A stretch of 64,000 nucleotides of DNA from Owenia fusiformis (taxonomy: Eukaryota; Annelida; Polychaeta; Sabellida; Oweniidae): the NCBI GenBank assembly GCA_903813345.2, contig CAIIXF020000012.1, positions 1,281,318 through 1,345,317 of the forward strand, read 5' to 3'. Below are positions 12,201-27,200 of the stretch, in pieces. The notes beneath the pieces were generated by a model, which did no database searches, was not told where the DNA came from, and saw nothing but the letters and a program-made list of their open reading frames with translations. The stretch's first letter is position 1, and every line of letters begins with the position of its first letter. The position numbers and the translations under genes are program-made.

Positions 12201-15200
12201 TCTTGTCTTGCTTAAACTGCCAATTTTTCATGATTTCACATTATCAAGTCAGCACTAATTGGTTTCCAAATAACAATTTCATTATCCTTTTATATTGGGT
12301 TTAGCAGCATTGATGCCACCTACTATGTCTAATTATGTAAGCTATATATATTATTAGTAATAAATGAATTGAAATTGAAATTGAAAATTGATTTCAAATA
12401 ATTACAGACAGTCATACAATGTAATGACTGATGAATTTGCCAAACATTTACCAAAGATTTTACACATGGTCAGGAGGAAAATTATGATTTTCAAACTTTT
12501 GTTCGGGAGTATATTAACTAGCAGACTCATACCTAATTTCAAATGTTTAATCTTACCTGTCTTCCCTAATCTTTTTATCAATAATGCTTGATATACTCTC
12601 ACAGTCTTTCTCCAGTGTGTTTAGAGTATTCTGGATTGTCTGATTGATCGTCTTTTCAACATCTTTACAAACTTCTTCTATCTGGTTCACACAGCGACTA
12701 GGCTGAAATGAAATGATTACAGTTTTTTAGAATGAAATCTGAAACTATCATAATTATTGAAACTAGGAACATTCATGAAAACTTTCAGGCTGAAATCTGA
12801 AATTCTTACATTGAAATCACAAATTCTCAGATTAAAATCAAAAATTCCAAAACACCCTCTTTATGACAGTCCTTATTTGTAAAATCATATTCAGACATTG
12901 GATTGCAAAATCATATTCAAACATGGGATTGCAAAATCATATTCAAACATGGGATTGCAAAATCGTATTCAAACATGGGAGTGCAAAATCGTATTCAAAC
13001 ATGGGATTGCAAAATTGTAATCAAACATGGGAGTGCAAAATCATATTCAAACATGGGATTGCAAAATCATATTCAAACATGGGATTGCAAAATCGTATAA
13101 CATATGGTATTGCACTTACTTTTCCAGATGGATTTGGTATATAAATAGTTGGCATGTCAAATCCAGTCTTGTTGAGTCCAGGTCTCTTACAAAGTTCTTG
13201 GACAATCTGCATCATAACTCTCTGAAATATTTAAATGATTGCTGTTGATTATTCATATGTAAAATATAAAATAAACTTTGACCACTGTATGGCATTTGAT
13301 TTTAGAATTTTTAGAAGTTTTGTTTGCAAATGGAACTCTATTATTTGTATGTCACTCTGTAATTATGACCTCTCTCATGTGGATCTTTCAACCTTCATGC
13401 CCCACTCACACTAATGTCTATATTATATTTTATGGCCTATCTATTGTGACAGCTTTCCTTTCCATCAATCTGATTCAATGCCCACTTCACTATCACATTT
13501 GTACTCAAATGCCTCACCCTCCTACTTGTCAATCACTCTCTATGCCCAACCCACTTATCTGTCTATCACTCTCATGCCCAACCCACTCATCTGTCTATCG
13601 CTTTCATGCCCCACCCACTCACCTGTCTATCACTCCCATGCCCAACCCGCTCACCTGTCTTTCACTCTCATGCCCCACCCACTCACCTGTCTTTCACTCT
13701 CATGCCTCATCCACTCACCTGTTTATCACTCTCATACACCGCCCAGTCACCTGTCTATCACTCCTATGCCCAACCCACTCACCTGTCTATCACTCTAAAG
13801 CCCCATCCACTCACCTGTCTTTAACTTTAATGCCCCACCCACTCACCTGTCTATCACTCTCATGGCCCGCCTCATCTGCCTTGCTGAGATAAAACCTCAT
13901 CCTCTCTGCATGTTTCTCATTGAGGGTCTCCACCAGATTCAGGGTACGTTTACATAGAGCTTGACCAATAGGATCAAAGAACACAAATATCAGATCAGCC
14001 AAGTCACCTGCAAAATTAATTGAGAACATAAATCTTCATCTAAACAATGGCAACACCAGGGTGTAACAAAACTCATCTTATTCAAAATGGCCACCAATTG
14101 ATGGGATTGATTTTCAAAATGTATCATGTTCCCATGCATTAACATATCAAGTGTCCCTGGCTTTTGGGCAGAACTTTAATTCCCATCATGCATATGCATT
14201 TAAAATATGAATGAAACTAAGATTTTCGACATCTAAAAAGACTTTTTTGTGATTTTGAATCACAGAAAGCATTCTGAAGTTTCAAATTGGCGCCACGTTT
14301 AATTTTTGGCATGCGCCTAATGTATACCACTTACCTTTTATTGATTCTTTCATAAGTTTCGTCATAAACTCAGTTTGACCAGAAGTATCTTCGTTGCCGC
14401 TCGATTTTTAAAAAAAAATGTCCCTTTTCTAATTACCCGGATGTGCGGTTTACTTGGACTCGCCCAAAACGAGGGGTGTCAAATGCAAAATGGTAGAGAT
14501 GCAGACATGTCGCCACTCTCAGAGAATCTATTCTATAATTTCAACATTACTACGCGGTTTTACAAGCGAAAAGGATAAGGGCAGGTTGTATATAGGACTG
14601 GACAAGATGAAAATTAATATTCTAAATAGATGGCACCCCTTTCGAAATATGATGAACTGAACCTATCACGTCACCGATTTCTTAGAAGAAATTACGTCAG
14701 AAAAACAAAAGCTCCATAGAGAATTTTTGCTTGAAATGTTGAAAAGCAAGCCCAGTTTTCTATGGGAATATATGGTAATTAATAGTTACGTGTACAATAT
14801 TACCGAGTTTGATGGTGCATAAGTTAGGCGGTGGATCATTTTGTAAGTACGACAATGTGAATTCATGCGACTGTTACTTTTTGGAAGTTTTTTTGCAAAA
14901 AAGTCAAGTGACTTTTTAGATGTCGAAAATCTTAGTCCATTGATATATAACAGACAGAAGCGTTCTTTCCTCCAGACTACTGTTTCTTACCGAGCCATGC
15001 AATTGCCTGGTTGACATCAAATGGATATTTCATGTCTCCATCTACAAGTCCAGGTGAATCTACAAATGTCACCAGACTGAACTTCTTCTGCTTCGAAGTT
15101 GAGATTTCTGTTGCGACATAGTCGGTCACTCCTGAAAGTGCACAAAGTAGAATGATAAAATTAACAAAGTTCTCTTGAAACGTCATGGACATGTTAGGAC

Positions 15201-18200
15201 AGAAGACAATGTCTGGGAGGTAACAAAAATGCTGAAATTTATGTCATGTATGGAAACTGAACCTCTTATAAAATGACACTCCTGACTGTCCTACTAGGCT
15301 ACAAGATCATACATAAAAGCTTGCTTTTGTAGCAACTTGCTGTGAAATGGAACACTTTTTATAGGTAAGTTCATAACTTATCCATAGTTTTTTTTATTGT
15401 AGAACTGCATTGTTCCCTCTGTATAAAAAACAAAACATGTACTTTAACCAACTTTTCTGCAAAAAACATTTTGGATTCCTTGAGCTTTGTGGCTTTTCAC
15501 TGTGCCATTGGCTACTCCCATTGTAAAACAAGATTCCTTGAGCTCTGTGACCCTTCAATGGGCAGCTCCCATTTAAAACAAGATTCCTGGAGCTCTGTGG
15601 CTCGTCACTGGGTGACTCCCATGTAAAACAAGATTCCTGGAGCTCTGTGACCAATCTTCACTGTTAGAAAATTCTTGTAGCTCTGTGACCAATCTTCACT
15701 GGGCAACTCCCATGTAAGAAAATTCTTGTAACTCTGTGGCCCTTCACTGGGCAGCTCCCATTTAAAACAAGGAATAGCTGCTCCGTGGAAAGCTACATTG
15801 CATACAAGGTAACTGTGCTCTGGTGATTATATTACTTAAATTGTTCTGGCATTCACCCATGTGACAATATGCAGCAATTTGGGTTTTCTGGGGCTTCTTC
15901 CTAAAATGTCTTTGGTTTACAACTCTGTTACCTCATAATAATGACCTCATAATATTGTTACCTCACAAAGATTCAGCCCTTCACTTGGCAGCTCTCGGTT
16001 TATTGAACGACAGCAGCAAAATGAAAGACTAGACCTCAATGACAATTTATGACATCTTTTATTTTTCTAAACAAACAAAGAAACAAACAAACAAACAAAC
16101 AAGTTCTCCCAGAAGATTCAAGATAAAGTCTAACATGCTGAAGTTGTTGAGGATTTAAAGTGCAAAAATGGGGGAAAAGGTGATTAAAATTCTCCCAAAT
16201 AATAGTAAAGAAAAAAATTGAGTTCAAATATGATTAGATTCAGTACTTTCTATCCAGTCTTTCATATAGTATAGTGCAGTATATAGGCCATTGTGAAACA
16301 CTCTACTTCAAGAACATTACAACTTTCGTATCTAATCTTATCACTAGACTTTAACTAAGTAAATGATCATGTAACTGTCGTGTATTGCTATATATAGGGT
16401 AACATATATATATTCAAACTTTATATTAGTCTATGTCTGTCTTCAAATATTTTCCATCAATTAAGTATATACCTGACCAAAAGAATAAAGAATATGGAAA
16501 GTGGACACATAGTTGAAGGATAAATGAAGTATTTTAATATGTTATGCTTATTTTAAAAGAGGTTCTTTGGCAATTACCTTGTCAAATAGGAATGTTTCAT
16601 AAATATAAATTTAGATATTTTTTCATCTTAAATCTTTGATAACTTCTATATTTTGTCAAGTATTTTGATTCTCTTTTCTGACTAAAATTGGAACTGAAAA
16701 AGGAGAGCATTGGCTTAACTTCTCTTTAAGTTTGCTTCTAACATTTCGTTCTCTTTGTTCTTTGGTGTCCCTTTAACTACTCATATTTTCTTCGGGTCAT
16801 ACGCTATGGTGATTTGTAATAAAAGCAAGCTGAGGCACGTTTTAAATGTCAAAACAACTACCTGGTTTATGTTCATCAGGATTCTGCTATAATTTGGTTA
16901 TAATGTTCAAAATTTTCCTCACAGTCTTATTTTGATAATTGTTGCTATATATTATTTTTAATATTTAGTGGGTTTTATGATTATAATATATTTCATTCAT
17001 GTAATACTGTTATTTCTAATATTGAGTTGGAATGAAAACCTACCGGCAAAATCTATTAAGGCAAATTGTCATAAAGTATTCCAGTTCCATTCTTAATTTC
17101 TCCTTAGTTAAACCAATTCCTTGTGTTAGGATTCCATGACCAAAATCATCCATTTCACCTCTAACTGCGTTCCAATCAAACCCAGCCAGGAAGAGCGCTA
17201 TTATGTAGGATGTCCAAAATTTGTCACACTAAATATTTTTACTGATAGTCTATGATTTATATTGGGAGTTGTGTTGACTAGAAGGGTGGTACAGATATAA
17301 TGGGAAGTGGTTTCCAGTATTCCCACTCAATGGAACTATTTTATACTGAATTTTTTTATCTTTTCACTTTGATGTGCAATTTCCATCTCAGGGAGATTAT
17401 TACCCATGATGCCTTGTCAGTAACATGTGATCTCAAGCGTCCAATTAGATTTAAAAGATCTTAATCTAATACAGATAGCTAAATGGCTTTAAGTACTTTG
17501 ACCCTAACATGTCTGAAACACGTCTGATAAAATGAAGTACAAAATACTTTATCCGAATCATTGGAAATCTAAAATCAGAATCAACATTTTAGGTCATGCC
17601 AAAAGGTAATAACGATGTTGCAAGTTTATTAAAATCAAAATATGAGCTCATGTATGTTTGTACTGCAGCACTTAGTAAATATGAGGAAATCTTAGATCAA
17701 ACCTCCCACATAAATGCAGTAGCATCATTAAGTACTATTTTTATCCGCACATGTAGAGTGAAATGCAAAATATATTAAAAACACATAAACCATGTTCAGG
17801 TCTACAAATTTCTATTAACATATCTGGGTTCCATGATACCAAATATCTTTTACTTGTTTCGCACTGATACCAGAGAATAAAACATCATCCCGTAATTAAA
17901 ATTCAAGTGTTTTCAAAATCAATCACATATGTCATATTTGCTTTGATCCAAGTCAAGGCACACAATATATATGAGTCATTCGAACATGACTGTATTCACG
18001 CCTTCTATAAACTGTAAACAAAGTCAACATTTCACCCGGGGTATATTCACGAACAATGCCCCTTGTAATATGTGTAATGTGTGATGTCATAACAGCGGAC
18101 CGTAGTAATGGCGGACCATAACCAGAACAACGGCAACGCCAAAGCGTAGCAAATCCCATCGAACAGAAATGGCTGGCATTTTTACAAACGAAATATATAG

Positions 18201-21200
18201 CAAATATCATAAAATAACACACATAAGAAAGGCCACCATTTTCAAAATGGTTGCTCACTAGCCAAGTTGTCATCAGAAGTAATATGTTTTTTTTTCTAGC
18301 ATTCACAACCAAATATGAACAAAATCGCTCCACTACTTTTCGAGTTATAGTAAAATACTTTAAAATGGTGGCCATTTTTCAAAATGGCCGCCTTCTACCA
18401 AAAGTGTCGTTAGACAGTGTGCCATGCTTATAGTATTCACATACCAAATATGAACAAAATCGCTCCACTACTTTTCAAGTTACAGCAAAAATTGTAAAAT
18501 AACAAGTAAAGGCCGAGTAAAATATACGTTTCTACCAAAAGTGTCATTAGACAGTGTACCATGCTTATAATATTCACATACCAAATATGAACAAAATCGC
18601 TCCACCACTTTTCAAGTTATAGTAAAATACGTTAAAATGGCAGCCATTTTTCAAAATGGCCACCTTCTACCAAAAGTGTCATTAGACAGTGTGCCATGCT
18701 TATATTATTCACATACCAAATATGAACAAAATCGCTCCACTACTTTTCGAGTTAAAGTAAAATACGTTAAAATGGCGGCCATTTTTCAAAATGGCCGCCT
18801 TCTACCAAAAGTGTTATTAGACAGTGTGCCATGCTTATAGTATTCACAAACCAAATATGAACAAAATCGCTCCACTACTTTTTGAGTTATAGTAAAATAT
18901 GTTAAAATGGCGGCCATTTTTCAAAATGGTGGCCATTTTTCAAAATGGCCGCCTCCTACCAAAAGTGTCATTAGACAGTGAGCCATGCTTATAGAATTCA
19001 CATACTAAATATGAACAAAATCGCTCCACTACTTGAGTTACAGCAAAAATCGTAAAATAAAGAGTAAAGGCCGTCATTTTTCAAGATGGCTGCCATGTGC
19101 TTCTTTAATATCTACATTCTATTCTAGCTTGATCAATGTCCTATATAATTTTACATTTAAAACATATTGCTATTACAGTTTTACATATTGCACCTAAATT
19201 ACAGTAAAATCGGCACTAAAATGGCCGCCATTTTTAAATGAGCGGCCATTTTAAAAATCTGCTTTCGAGCAGAACTTCTACACACATAGGGTATATGTGT
19301 ACAAAATATGAACAAAATCGGGCCAACGGTATTTGAGTTATTGCCCGGACGGACGGACAGACAGACGGACGGACGGACGGACGTACGTACAGACGTACGT
19401 ACGGACGGACAGACGGAGGCGTTCCCTATATCCCTCCGAAATTCGTTCGATGGGATAATGAATATTCGAAACATTTTGGTGAGTTTTCATGTGATGGAAT
19501 TGACCTTTTGCGATCAGAATTCAGGAATTTTGTTTATGGATACTGTTGTCACGTATTTCGTCTTATTGGTATGACGTCATATAGAAATGATATTAGACAT
19601 GATGGAATCACGAAATGGTGGACACGTGGCAGTTTTGAGCTAAAAATATTGTCGTTTCTTATATGAAAACCATGGGTCGGATATTTACCAGGTATGCCGA
19701 TTTGACTAGATCATGAGTATATCTATATATGTGCGAAGTTTGGGTGAAATTCATACTAAACATCGATGCCTATAAGCGCCCCCCCCCCGTTTTTGTCAAA
19801 ATCGGGGGGCACTTAACGCTATCTAAATCATGTCTAGTCAAATCGAACGCTTTCGTGAAAAATAAATCAATAAAGCACGAAATATAGAAGAAAATCTCTC
19901 AAAATCAAGCATCTAAAGCTGGCTGACCTAATTGTGACGTCACTAAAAGACAGAATCCATTTGGTGATCGCAAATCATCAATTGAAGACAGCTCTTCACC
20001 AGACAGCATTATGCATTTCTATGAGTAAGTGTGACATCACCATAGTGATTGTGACATCACAATAGTGATTGTGACATCAATGTTGAGTGTGATGGAATTG
20101 AAGACAGCTCTTCACCAGGCAGCATTATGCATTTCTATGAGTAAGTGTGACATCACCATAGTGATTGTGACATCAATGTTGATTGTGATGGAATTGAAGA
20201 CAGCTCTTCACCAGGCACTTTATATATTTCTATGAGTAAGTGTGACATCACCATAGTGATTGTGACATCAATGTTGATTGCGATGGAATTGAAGACAGCT
20301 CTTCACCAGGCACTTTATATATTTCTATGAGTAAGTGTGACATCACCATAGTGATTGTGACATCAATGTTGATTGCGATGGAATTGAAGACAGCTCTTCA
20401 CCAGGCACTTTATATATTTCTATGAGTAAGTGTGACATCACCATAGTGATTGTGACATCAATGTTGATTGTGATGGAATTGAAGACAGCTCTTCACCAGG
20501 CACTTTATATATTTCTATGAGTAAGTGTGACATCACCATAGTGATTGTGACATCAATGTTGATTGTGATGGAATTGAAGACAGCTCTTCACCAGGCACTT
20601 TATATATTTCTATGAGTAAGTGTGACATCACCATAGTGATTGTGACATCAATGTTGATTGTGATGGAATTGAAGACAGCTCTTTACCAGGCACTTTATAT
20701 ATTTCTATGAGTAAGTGTGACATCACCATAGTGATTGTGACATCAATGTTGATTGCGATGGAATTGAAGACAGCTCTTACCAGGCACTTTATATATTTCT
20801 ATGAGTAAGTGTGACATCACCATAGTGATTGTGACATCAATGTTGATTGTGATGGAATTGAAGACAGCTCTTCACCAGGCACTTTATATATTTCTATGAG
20901 TAAGTGTGACATCACCATAGTGATTGTGACATCAATGTTGATTGCGATGGAATTGAAGACAGCTCTTCACCAGGCACTTTATATATTTCTATGAGTAAGT
21001 GTGACATCACCATAGTGATTGTGACATCAATGTTGATTGCGATGGAATTGAAGACAGCTCTTCACCAGGCACTTTATATATTTCTATGAGTAAGTGTGAC
21101 ATCACCATAGTGATTGTGACATCAATGTTGATTGTGATGGAATTGAAGACAGCTCTTCACCAGACAGCATTATGCATTTCTATGAGTAAGTGTGACATCA

Positions 21201-24200
21201 CCATAGTAATTGTGACATCAATGTTGATTGTGATGGAATTGAAGAAAGCTCTTCACCAGACAGCATTATGCATTTCTATGAGTAAGTGTGACATCACCAT
21301 AGTAATTGTGACATCAATGTTGATTGCGATGGAATTGAAGACAGCTCTTCACCAGGCACGTTATATATTTCTATGAGTAAGTGTGACATCACCATAGTGA
21401 TTGTGACATCAATGTTGATTGTGATGGAATTGAAGACAGCTCTTCACCAGGCACTTTATATATTTCTATGAGTAAGTGTGACATCACCATAGTGATTGTG
21501 ACATCAATGTTGATTGTGATGGAATTGAAGACAGCTCTTCACCAGGCACTTTATATATTTCTATGAGTAAGTGTGACATCACCATAGTGATTGTGACATC
21601 AATGTTGATTGTGATGGAATTGAAGACAGCTCTTCACCAGGCACTTTATATATTTCTATGAGTAAGTGTGACATCACCATAGTGATTGTGACATCAATGT
21701 TGATTGTGATGGAATTGAAGACAGCTCTTCACCAGGCACTTTATATATTTCTATGAGTAAGTGTGACATCACCATAGTGATTGTGACATCAATGTTGATT
21801 GTGATGGAATTGAAGACAGCTCTTCACCAGGCAGCATTATGCATTTCTAAATGCTTCCTCATGAAAAGCCGCCATCAGCACCACCTATTCATAGATGTTT
21901 GATTCAAAATACTGGGAGCTATCAAATTGTGGGCACATAATTTATTTACCGTTCAGCTGGGCATTCTTGTGATCAATGGTACATTGAATACACTAATGTT
22001 TATCCTCCCTAAAAACTAGACTTTCCTTTAGCAAAATTCGAACTGTTTTTAAGTTTTCTAATACATAAATGAGAACAGTTACACTTGGAAGAGAAAATCT
22101 TTGAATTAGATTTCAATATAAAGACACCAAATAACTTGTCAAGTTGTAATATTCCTAGACTTATTTAATCAACAAAGACCTTTACTCAAGAGACTAAAAA
22201 AGCAAGTCATAAATGTTTATACTAAATTTTTTTTTAGCAAATTCACCATCCTTTCTTTTAATGAAATAAATGAATTGGAAATTGGCATCATGAACACTGT
22301 AGAAACAGCAATTTGGAATTTTACATTTCTTAACACAAAGAATTACTCGGATTAGTATAAGAAAGTAAAATAGATGTAGTGTCTGTAAAAAAACTTTGTT
22401 TTAAATAGATTAGCGAATAATAGGGGTGACTGATAATGGGGGCCAGGTCAAACATCAATTCCTTCACGAATATTATCATTATTTCATAAGGGCAGATATA
22501 AAGTTCGTTTTCATCAATAAAAAAATACTGAAAAAACCAAACAATTTTATTCAATATAATTTCAACATTTGACTATAACCTTCATTAAAACAGGAAAGTG
22601 AAAGATCTTGTCTCATAATGTTTTCCCCACATTTTTGAGCTGGCCCCTTATAGCAAGTTACCTGTCCAGTTTATTGCTATCTAATCAGTCAACACTTTAG
22701 AAGGGGTGGGTGTGGTGACACTAGCACTATGAGCTCATACATAATATATACATATACAGCAAATCCAGTCTAATCTGAACACCTCAAGGAGCCATAAGTG
22801 TTAGGATAAGCAGGTGTTCAGATTTCAAGGTTTTATTTTATTTATTAAAATCAATGAAACATATTTACAGGTTATAGTGGCTATGACCCCCAAGAGGGCG
22901 TATGAGGTGCCACATAATGGTATTTCCAATGATTTGTGAAATAATATGTAATTGTGTAAAGTATGATATTGTACATAATTGAGAAAATAAACTGATTTAA
23001 TGGAAATGATTAAAGCTCTCTTCTACAATAACAGGTGCAAGCAATATTAACATGCAAGTCAAAGAGAGATAAGAAATTTAGGCCTGAGAAAAAGTGTTCA
23101 CATTGAGAGATGTTCAGTTTAGAGAGGTGTTCCGATATACAGGTTTCACTGTATATATCAAAGCTATAACAGCTGATTACAATCCACATTTGCCATTATT
23201 GATCCAAATTATATAACGTATCCTTTTTCATGATACATGAAACTCACCAATAGACTCATATACAGAATTTAGATGCTTTGCTAGTGACTGTAAAATCACA
23301 TGTTAAATAATACTGGTTAAGTTCAACGGCACGTGCCAGTCTGCCACAAGTTCATGTTAAGATATTTATAGTAGGATTTTGAAAACCAATTTCCCATCGA
23401 CATTTTTGGTTATAAAAAGCCTGTTGGAATGTCTAAACTAAAATTAAACTAATATGTCAGGCTAATAATACAATCATGCATAAATTTTAGATGTAAAAAA
23501 TGGTTTAAAAAATGATTAATTCAACAAATTTTGTGTCATTACTTAATCTGAAGCAAAATCTGGGGTAGTAATCACTTATCAACTGAGTGAAAGGAGAATG
23601 CAATAACATGTCTCTTGGATGTTCCATTGCAGCAGACCTACATATTGACCCCTAGGCCTATGAGGTATCACAGACAATCAGATGATCGCTTTCCTGTTAT
23701 TTAAACAACCAATAGAGATAAATCATCATTAACGTCCACGGCTAATTTCTATGGTTTTCCAGGAAAGTATGGGACGGTTGATGAAGTAATATGCCCTTAT
23801 ATGGCTTTTCAACATCACACTTGCCACCAATAGCCAATCAGAGATCAAGATTATTTTTTCTATGAATTGATGTTATCTTTATATGAAGAAGAGGCTCATA
23901 TTTACTCATACTCCTTAACTAGTTAGATTTTCAAAATGATGATAACTCACAAGATTCGTTAATCATCAAGGTGTAAAGCAGCTGGCAAAATATCAATGTG
24001 TATACATGGACACCATCCCTGTCTAAAATTAAATTAGTTATATCAATGCTAAACATGGTCCCTTATTTGAAAATTCCAAAAGGTCACATTGACCTAATAC
24101 AGGTTAAAAGCTTGTTCTTACCTGGTATTTCGCGAAGTGGTTCAAAGTGCGGATAGAGATGTAACGTAGCATTGCCCTGAAACAAACCACAAACATTTGA

Positions 24201-27200
24201 AGCTGAATTTAAAATACAGTGAAACCTGTTTATATGGAACACTCTTTGAACTGGTCAAAATGTTTACTGGTTTTCCTTGCAAAGGGAGATTTAGGAATAT
24301 CTTTTAAGTCAGTGGAACTTGGTTCTAAATGGAAACTCTTTGTTTTTCAAAAAGGTGTTCCAAATGAAAGGTTTTTCTGTACATCAATTCTCATCAGTGA
24401 AAACCTCAAATATTTCCCTTAATTGAATCTTGGAAATTGAAAAGTAATTGTAGGATGTCTGGACATGGAAGGTCATTTTGATCTCATTGAACTTTTAACT
24501 GATCTTTATCACACCATACTAGATTAGAGTATGATTTTCATCACACCTTGGAAATCCAAGATGCCAACTCATCAAACCCTTGTGCTACCCCCCTCCACCC
24601 CCCAACTACAGACCTTATACACAAGGTGTAGGGTCATAGATATGGGGGCCAAGATTGGGGACAGATGTTCAGCAATTATGAGATGAGATCGTTTATGTTC
24701 ACCTGAACACATATTGAGATGTTTTCTAAAACTTGCTTAATATTAACATTTTCTGAGAAAAAGGTAAGCCATAAATATACTTCATTTTCTTAAACTGGCA
24801 TGATGTATCAAAAATAACAAATTAGATAGAAATGAAATAAACAGGTCTATATAATGAGATATGTTCCCTATACATGACTTACAGTAAGAGATTCTCGTTT
24901 CCTGCCACTAGTGACGAAGGTAAAACCCTGTGTTTCTATGGCAACACCAACTCTCTGGACATGTTCCTCAATATACCTGGAAAACAAAACAACCAAATAT
25001 AGATTTCACCATGAATTATTTTTGAGATGTCTACGTCAGAAATCTACAGATATGTGGATGAAACAGTTGATGAAATAAGGCATGATGGAGGGAGGGGGGG
25101 GGGGGGGGGGCGGGGTGCATATTGATGAATATATATATGTAACAGGCTGTTTGATGGTCCTGTTTCAAGACTCCACTCCTAATTGTTGAGGTAAATAATG
25201 AGGGGGGGGGGAGGCAAAGGTCTTGAAGCCAGACTAGCTATTTGACAGAAATTTACACAATGAAGCAAAATGATACATCCAAATGGTAAAAGAATGAGAA
25301 ACAAGAACACAAATGTGTACAAAATGTCCCCACCAAGTTGTGATCCCGTGAAATGGTTATCCTGAAAATGAGTAGACAAGACTTTACCAACACAATTTGA
25401 GGACGGAAAATCCAAAGTGGCCACCTTAAAATTTACCCAGAATGCCCAAAATTTAGTCAGTTCTAGATTTTCATACTAAGAACCACCCCTGAAAAATTTG
25501 AAATTGATCCGTCACACAGTTAACCAGAAAACATGTAAAGAAGACTTTACAGACAAGATTTCAGGATGGAAAATCCAAAATGGCTGCCTTGACATTTACC
25601 GAGAATATCAAAAAACTAATCTGTTTGTAGATTTTCATACTAAGAATCATCCCTGAAAATATGAAATTGATCTACCAAACGGTTCACCTGAAAACGGGTA
25701 GACAAGACTTTACAGACAAGATTTTAGGACAGAAAATCCAAAATGGCTGCCTTAACATTTACGCAGAATGCAAAAAAAGTAATCAAATGTAGATTTTCAT
25801 ACAAAGAATCATCCCTGAAAATTTGAAATTGATCTACCAAACCGTTCACCTAAAAACGCGTAGACAAGACTTTACAGGCAAGATTTTAAGACGGAAAATC
25901 CAAAATGGCTGCCTTGACATTTACCCAGAATGCAAAAAAACTAATGAGTTCTAGATTTTCATACTAAGAATCATTCCTGAAAATTTGAAATTGATCTACC
26001 AAACAGTTCACCTGAAAACGAGTAGACAAGACTTTACAGACAAGATTTTAGGACGGAAAATCCAAAATGGCTGCCTTGACATTTACCCAGAATGCCAAAA
26101 AACTAATGAGATATAGATTTTTATACTAAGAATCATCCCTGAAAATTTGAAATTGATCCACCAAACGGTTCACCTGAAAACGTGCAGACAAGACTTCACA
26201 GACAAGATTTTAGGACCGAAAAATCCAAAATGGCCGACAATAAAAAAGTCCTTATGAGTTTTTGCTGATTTCTTTTTACAAAATTATCACATATAACTAC
26301 TGTTAACAATAAAGTAGGCTTTTACAGCAAAGTACATCTGAAATTATTTATAAAGCTACTAAATAGTTAAAGTATGAAAACTCAAAAACACCATTGAATA
26401 TGATACAAAGTATTATCGCGCGCTAACTTTTCTTAAGACATTCAAAATGGCTGACATGACTGAGCTAGCAGGTCCAAAACCTAATCAGATCTAGAATGAA
26501 GTGAGCTGAACAAGATGTTAAAGTTTTAAATGCAACTGTGAAGCAGTTTTTCTTAAAGTTTGCAGACAAGGATTTTAGCATTTGACTTCAAAATGGCCGA
26601 CAGGAAGTAGGTTTCGAGTTAAATTTTTTTCATCCACATCTATAGGCACTCATAAGTTATTCCTGAAAATTAGAAGGTGATACCTGTAGCGGTTTTGGAG
26701 AAAACTGCCGGACGTACGGACGGACGGACGGACGGACAGACAGACAACCAGACAGACAGACAGACGGACGGACGGACGCGCCTAGGACGACAATATGGCC
26801 CCACACTATGTGGTGGGGACATAACAAAACAACTCTGATCAATGATGATACAGGTAAATCTATGTATTTCAAAAAAGCCAGATTTTCAAAATAAAATCTT
26901 TATTTCCTCTCCCCTGCTTCTCAATTTCCAGTTCCCTTGCTGCAAATATGTGAAGAACATAACAGTTAAGGGTTTGTCCTGAGATCACATTTAGTAAGTT
27001 GGACTTATATGAACTTGACTGTGTCTGTATGAAAACGTATCTTATGATTTTCTTTCCAATTCTTTACATTTCTGTTGACATGTGTATTGCAGGTTACAGT
27101 CCCTTTTCAATGTTCTATCAGACCACCAAACAAAAACCTATAAAAACTTAGAAATGCTATGTGGCAAGTTTATAATAGTATCTGAATTGGATGCGTTTTG

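Noticed and set aside
13278-13892. 204-codon plus-strand open frame
   Set aside because: It is the 32-bp minisatellite (32 is not a multiple of three) read in successive frames, opposite to GTPase exon 6. The repeating CPTHSPVYHSHA pattern is a repeat product.
17953-18375. 140-codon minus-strand frame
   Set aside because: It spans the ends of two unrelated repeats (miniature element and 136-bp array), so it is fortuitous.
19976-21847. CRISPR-like array
   Set aside because: Units are contiguous 95-bp repeats without unique spacers, in a eukaryotic intron.
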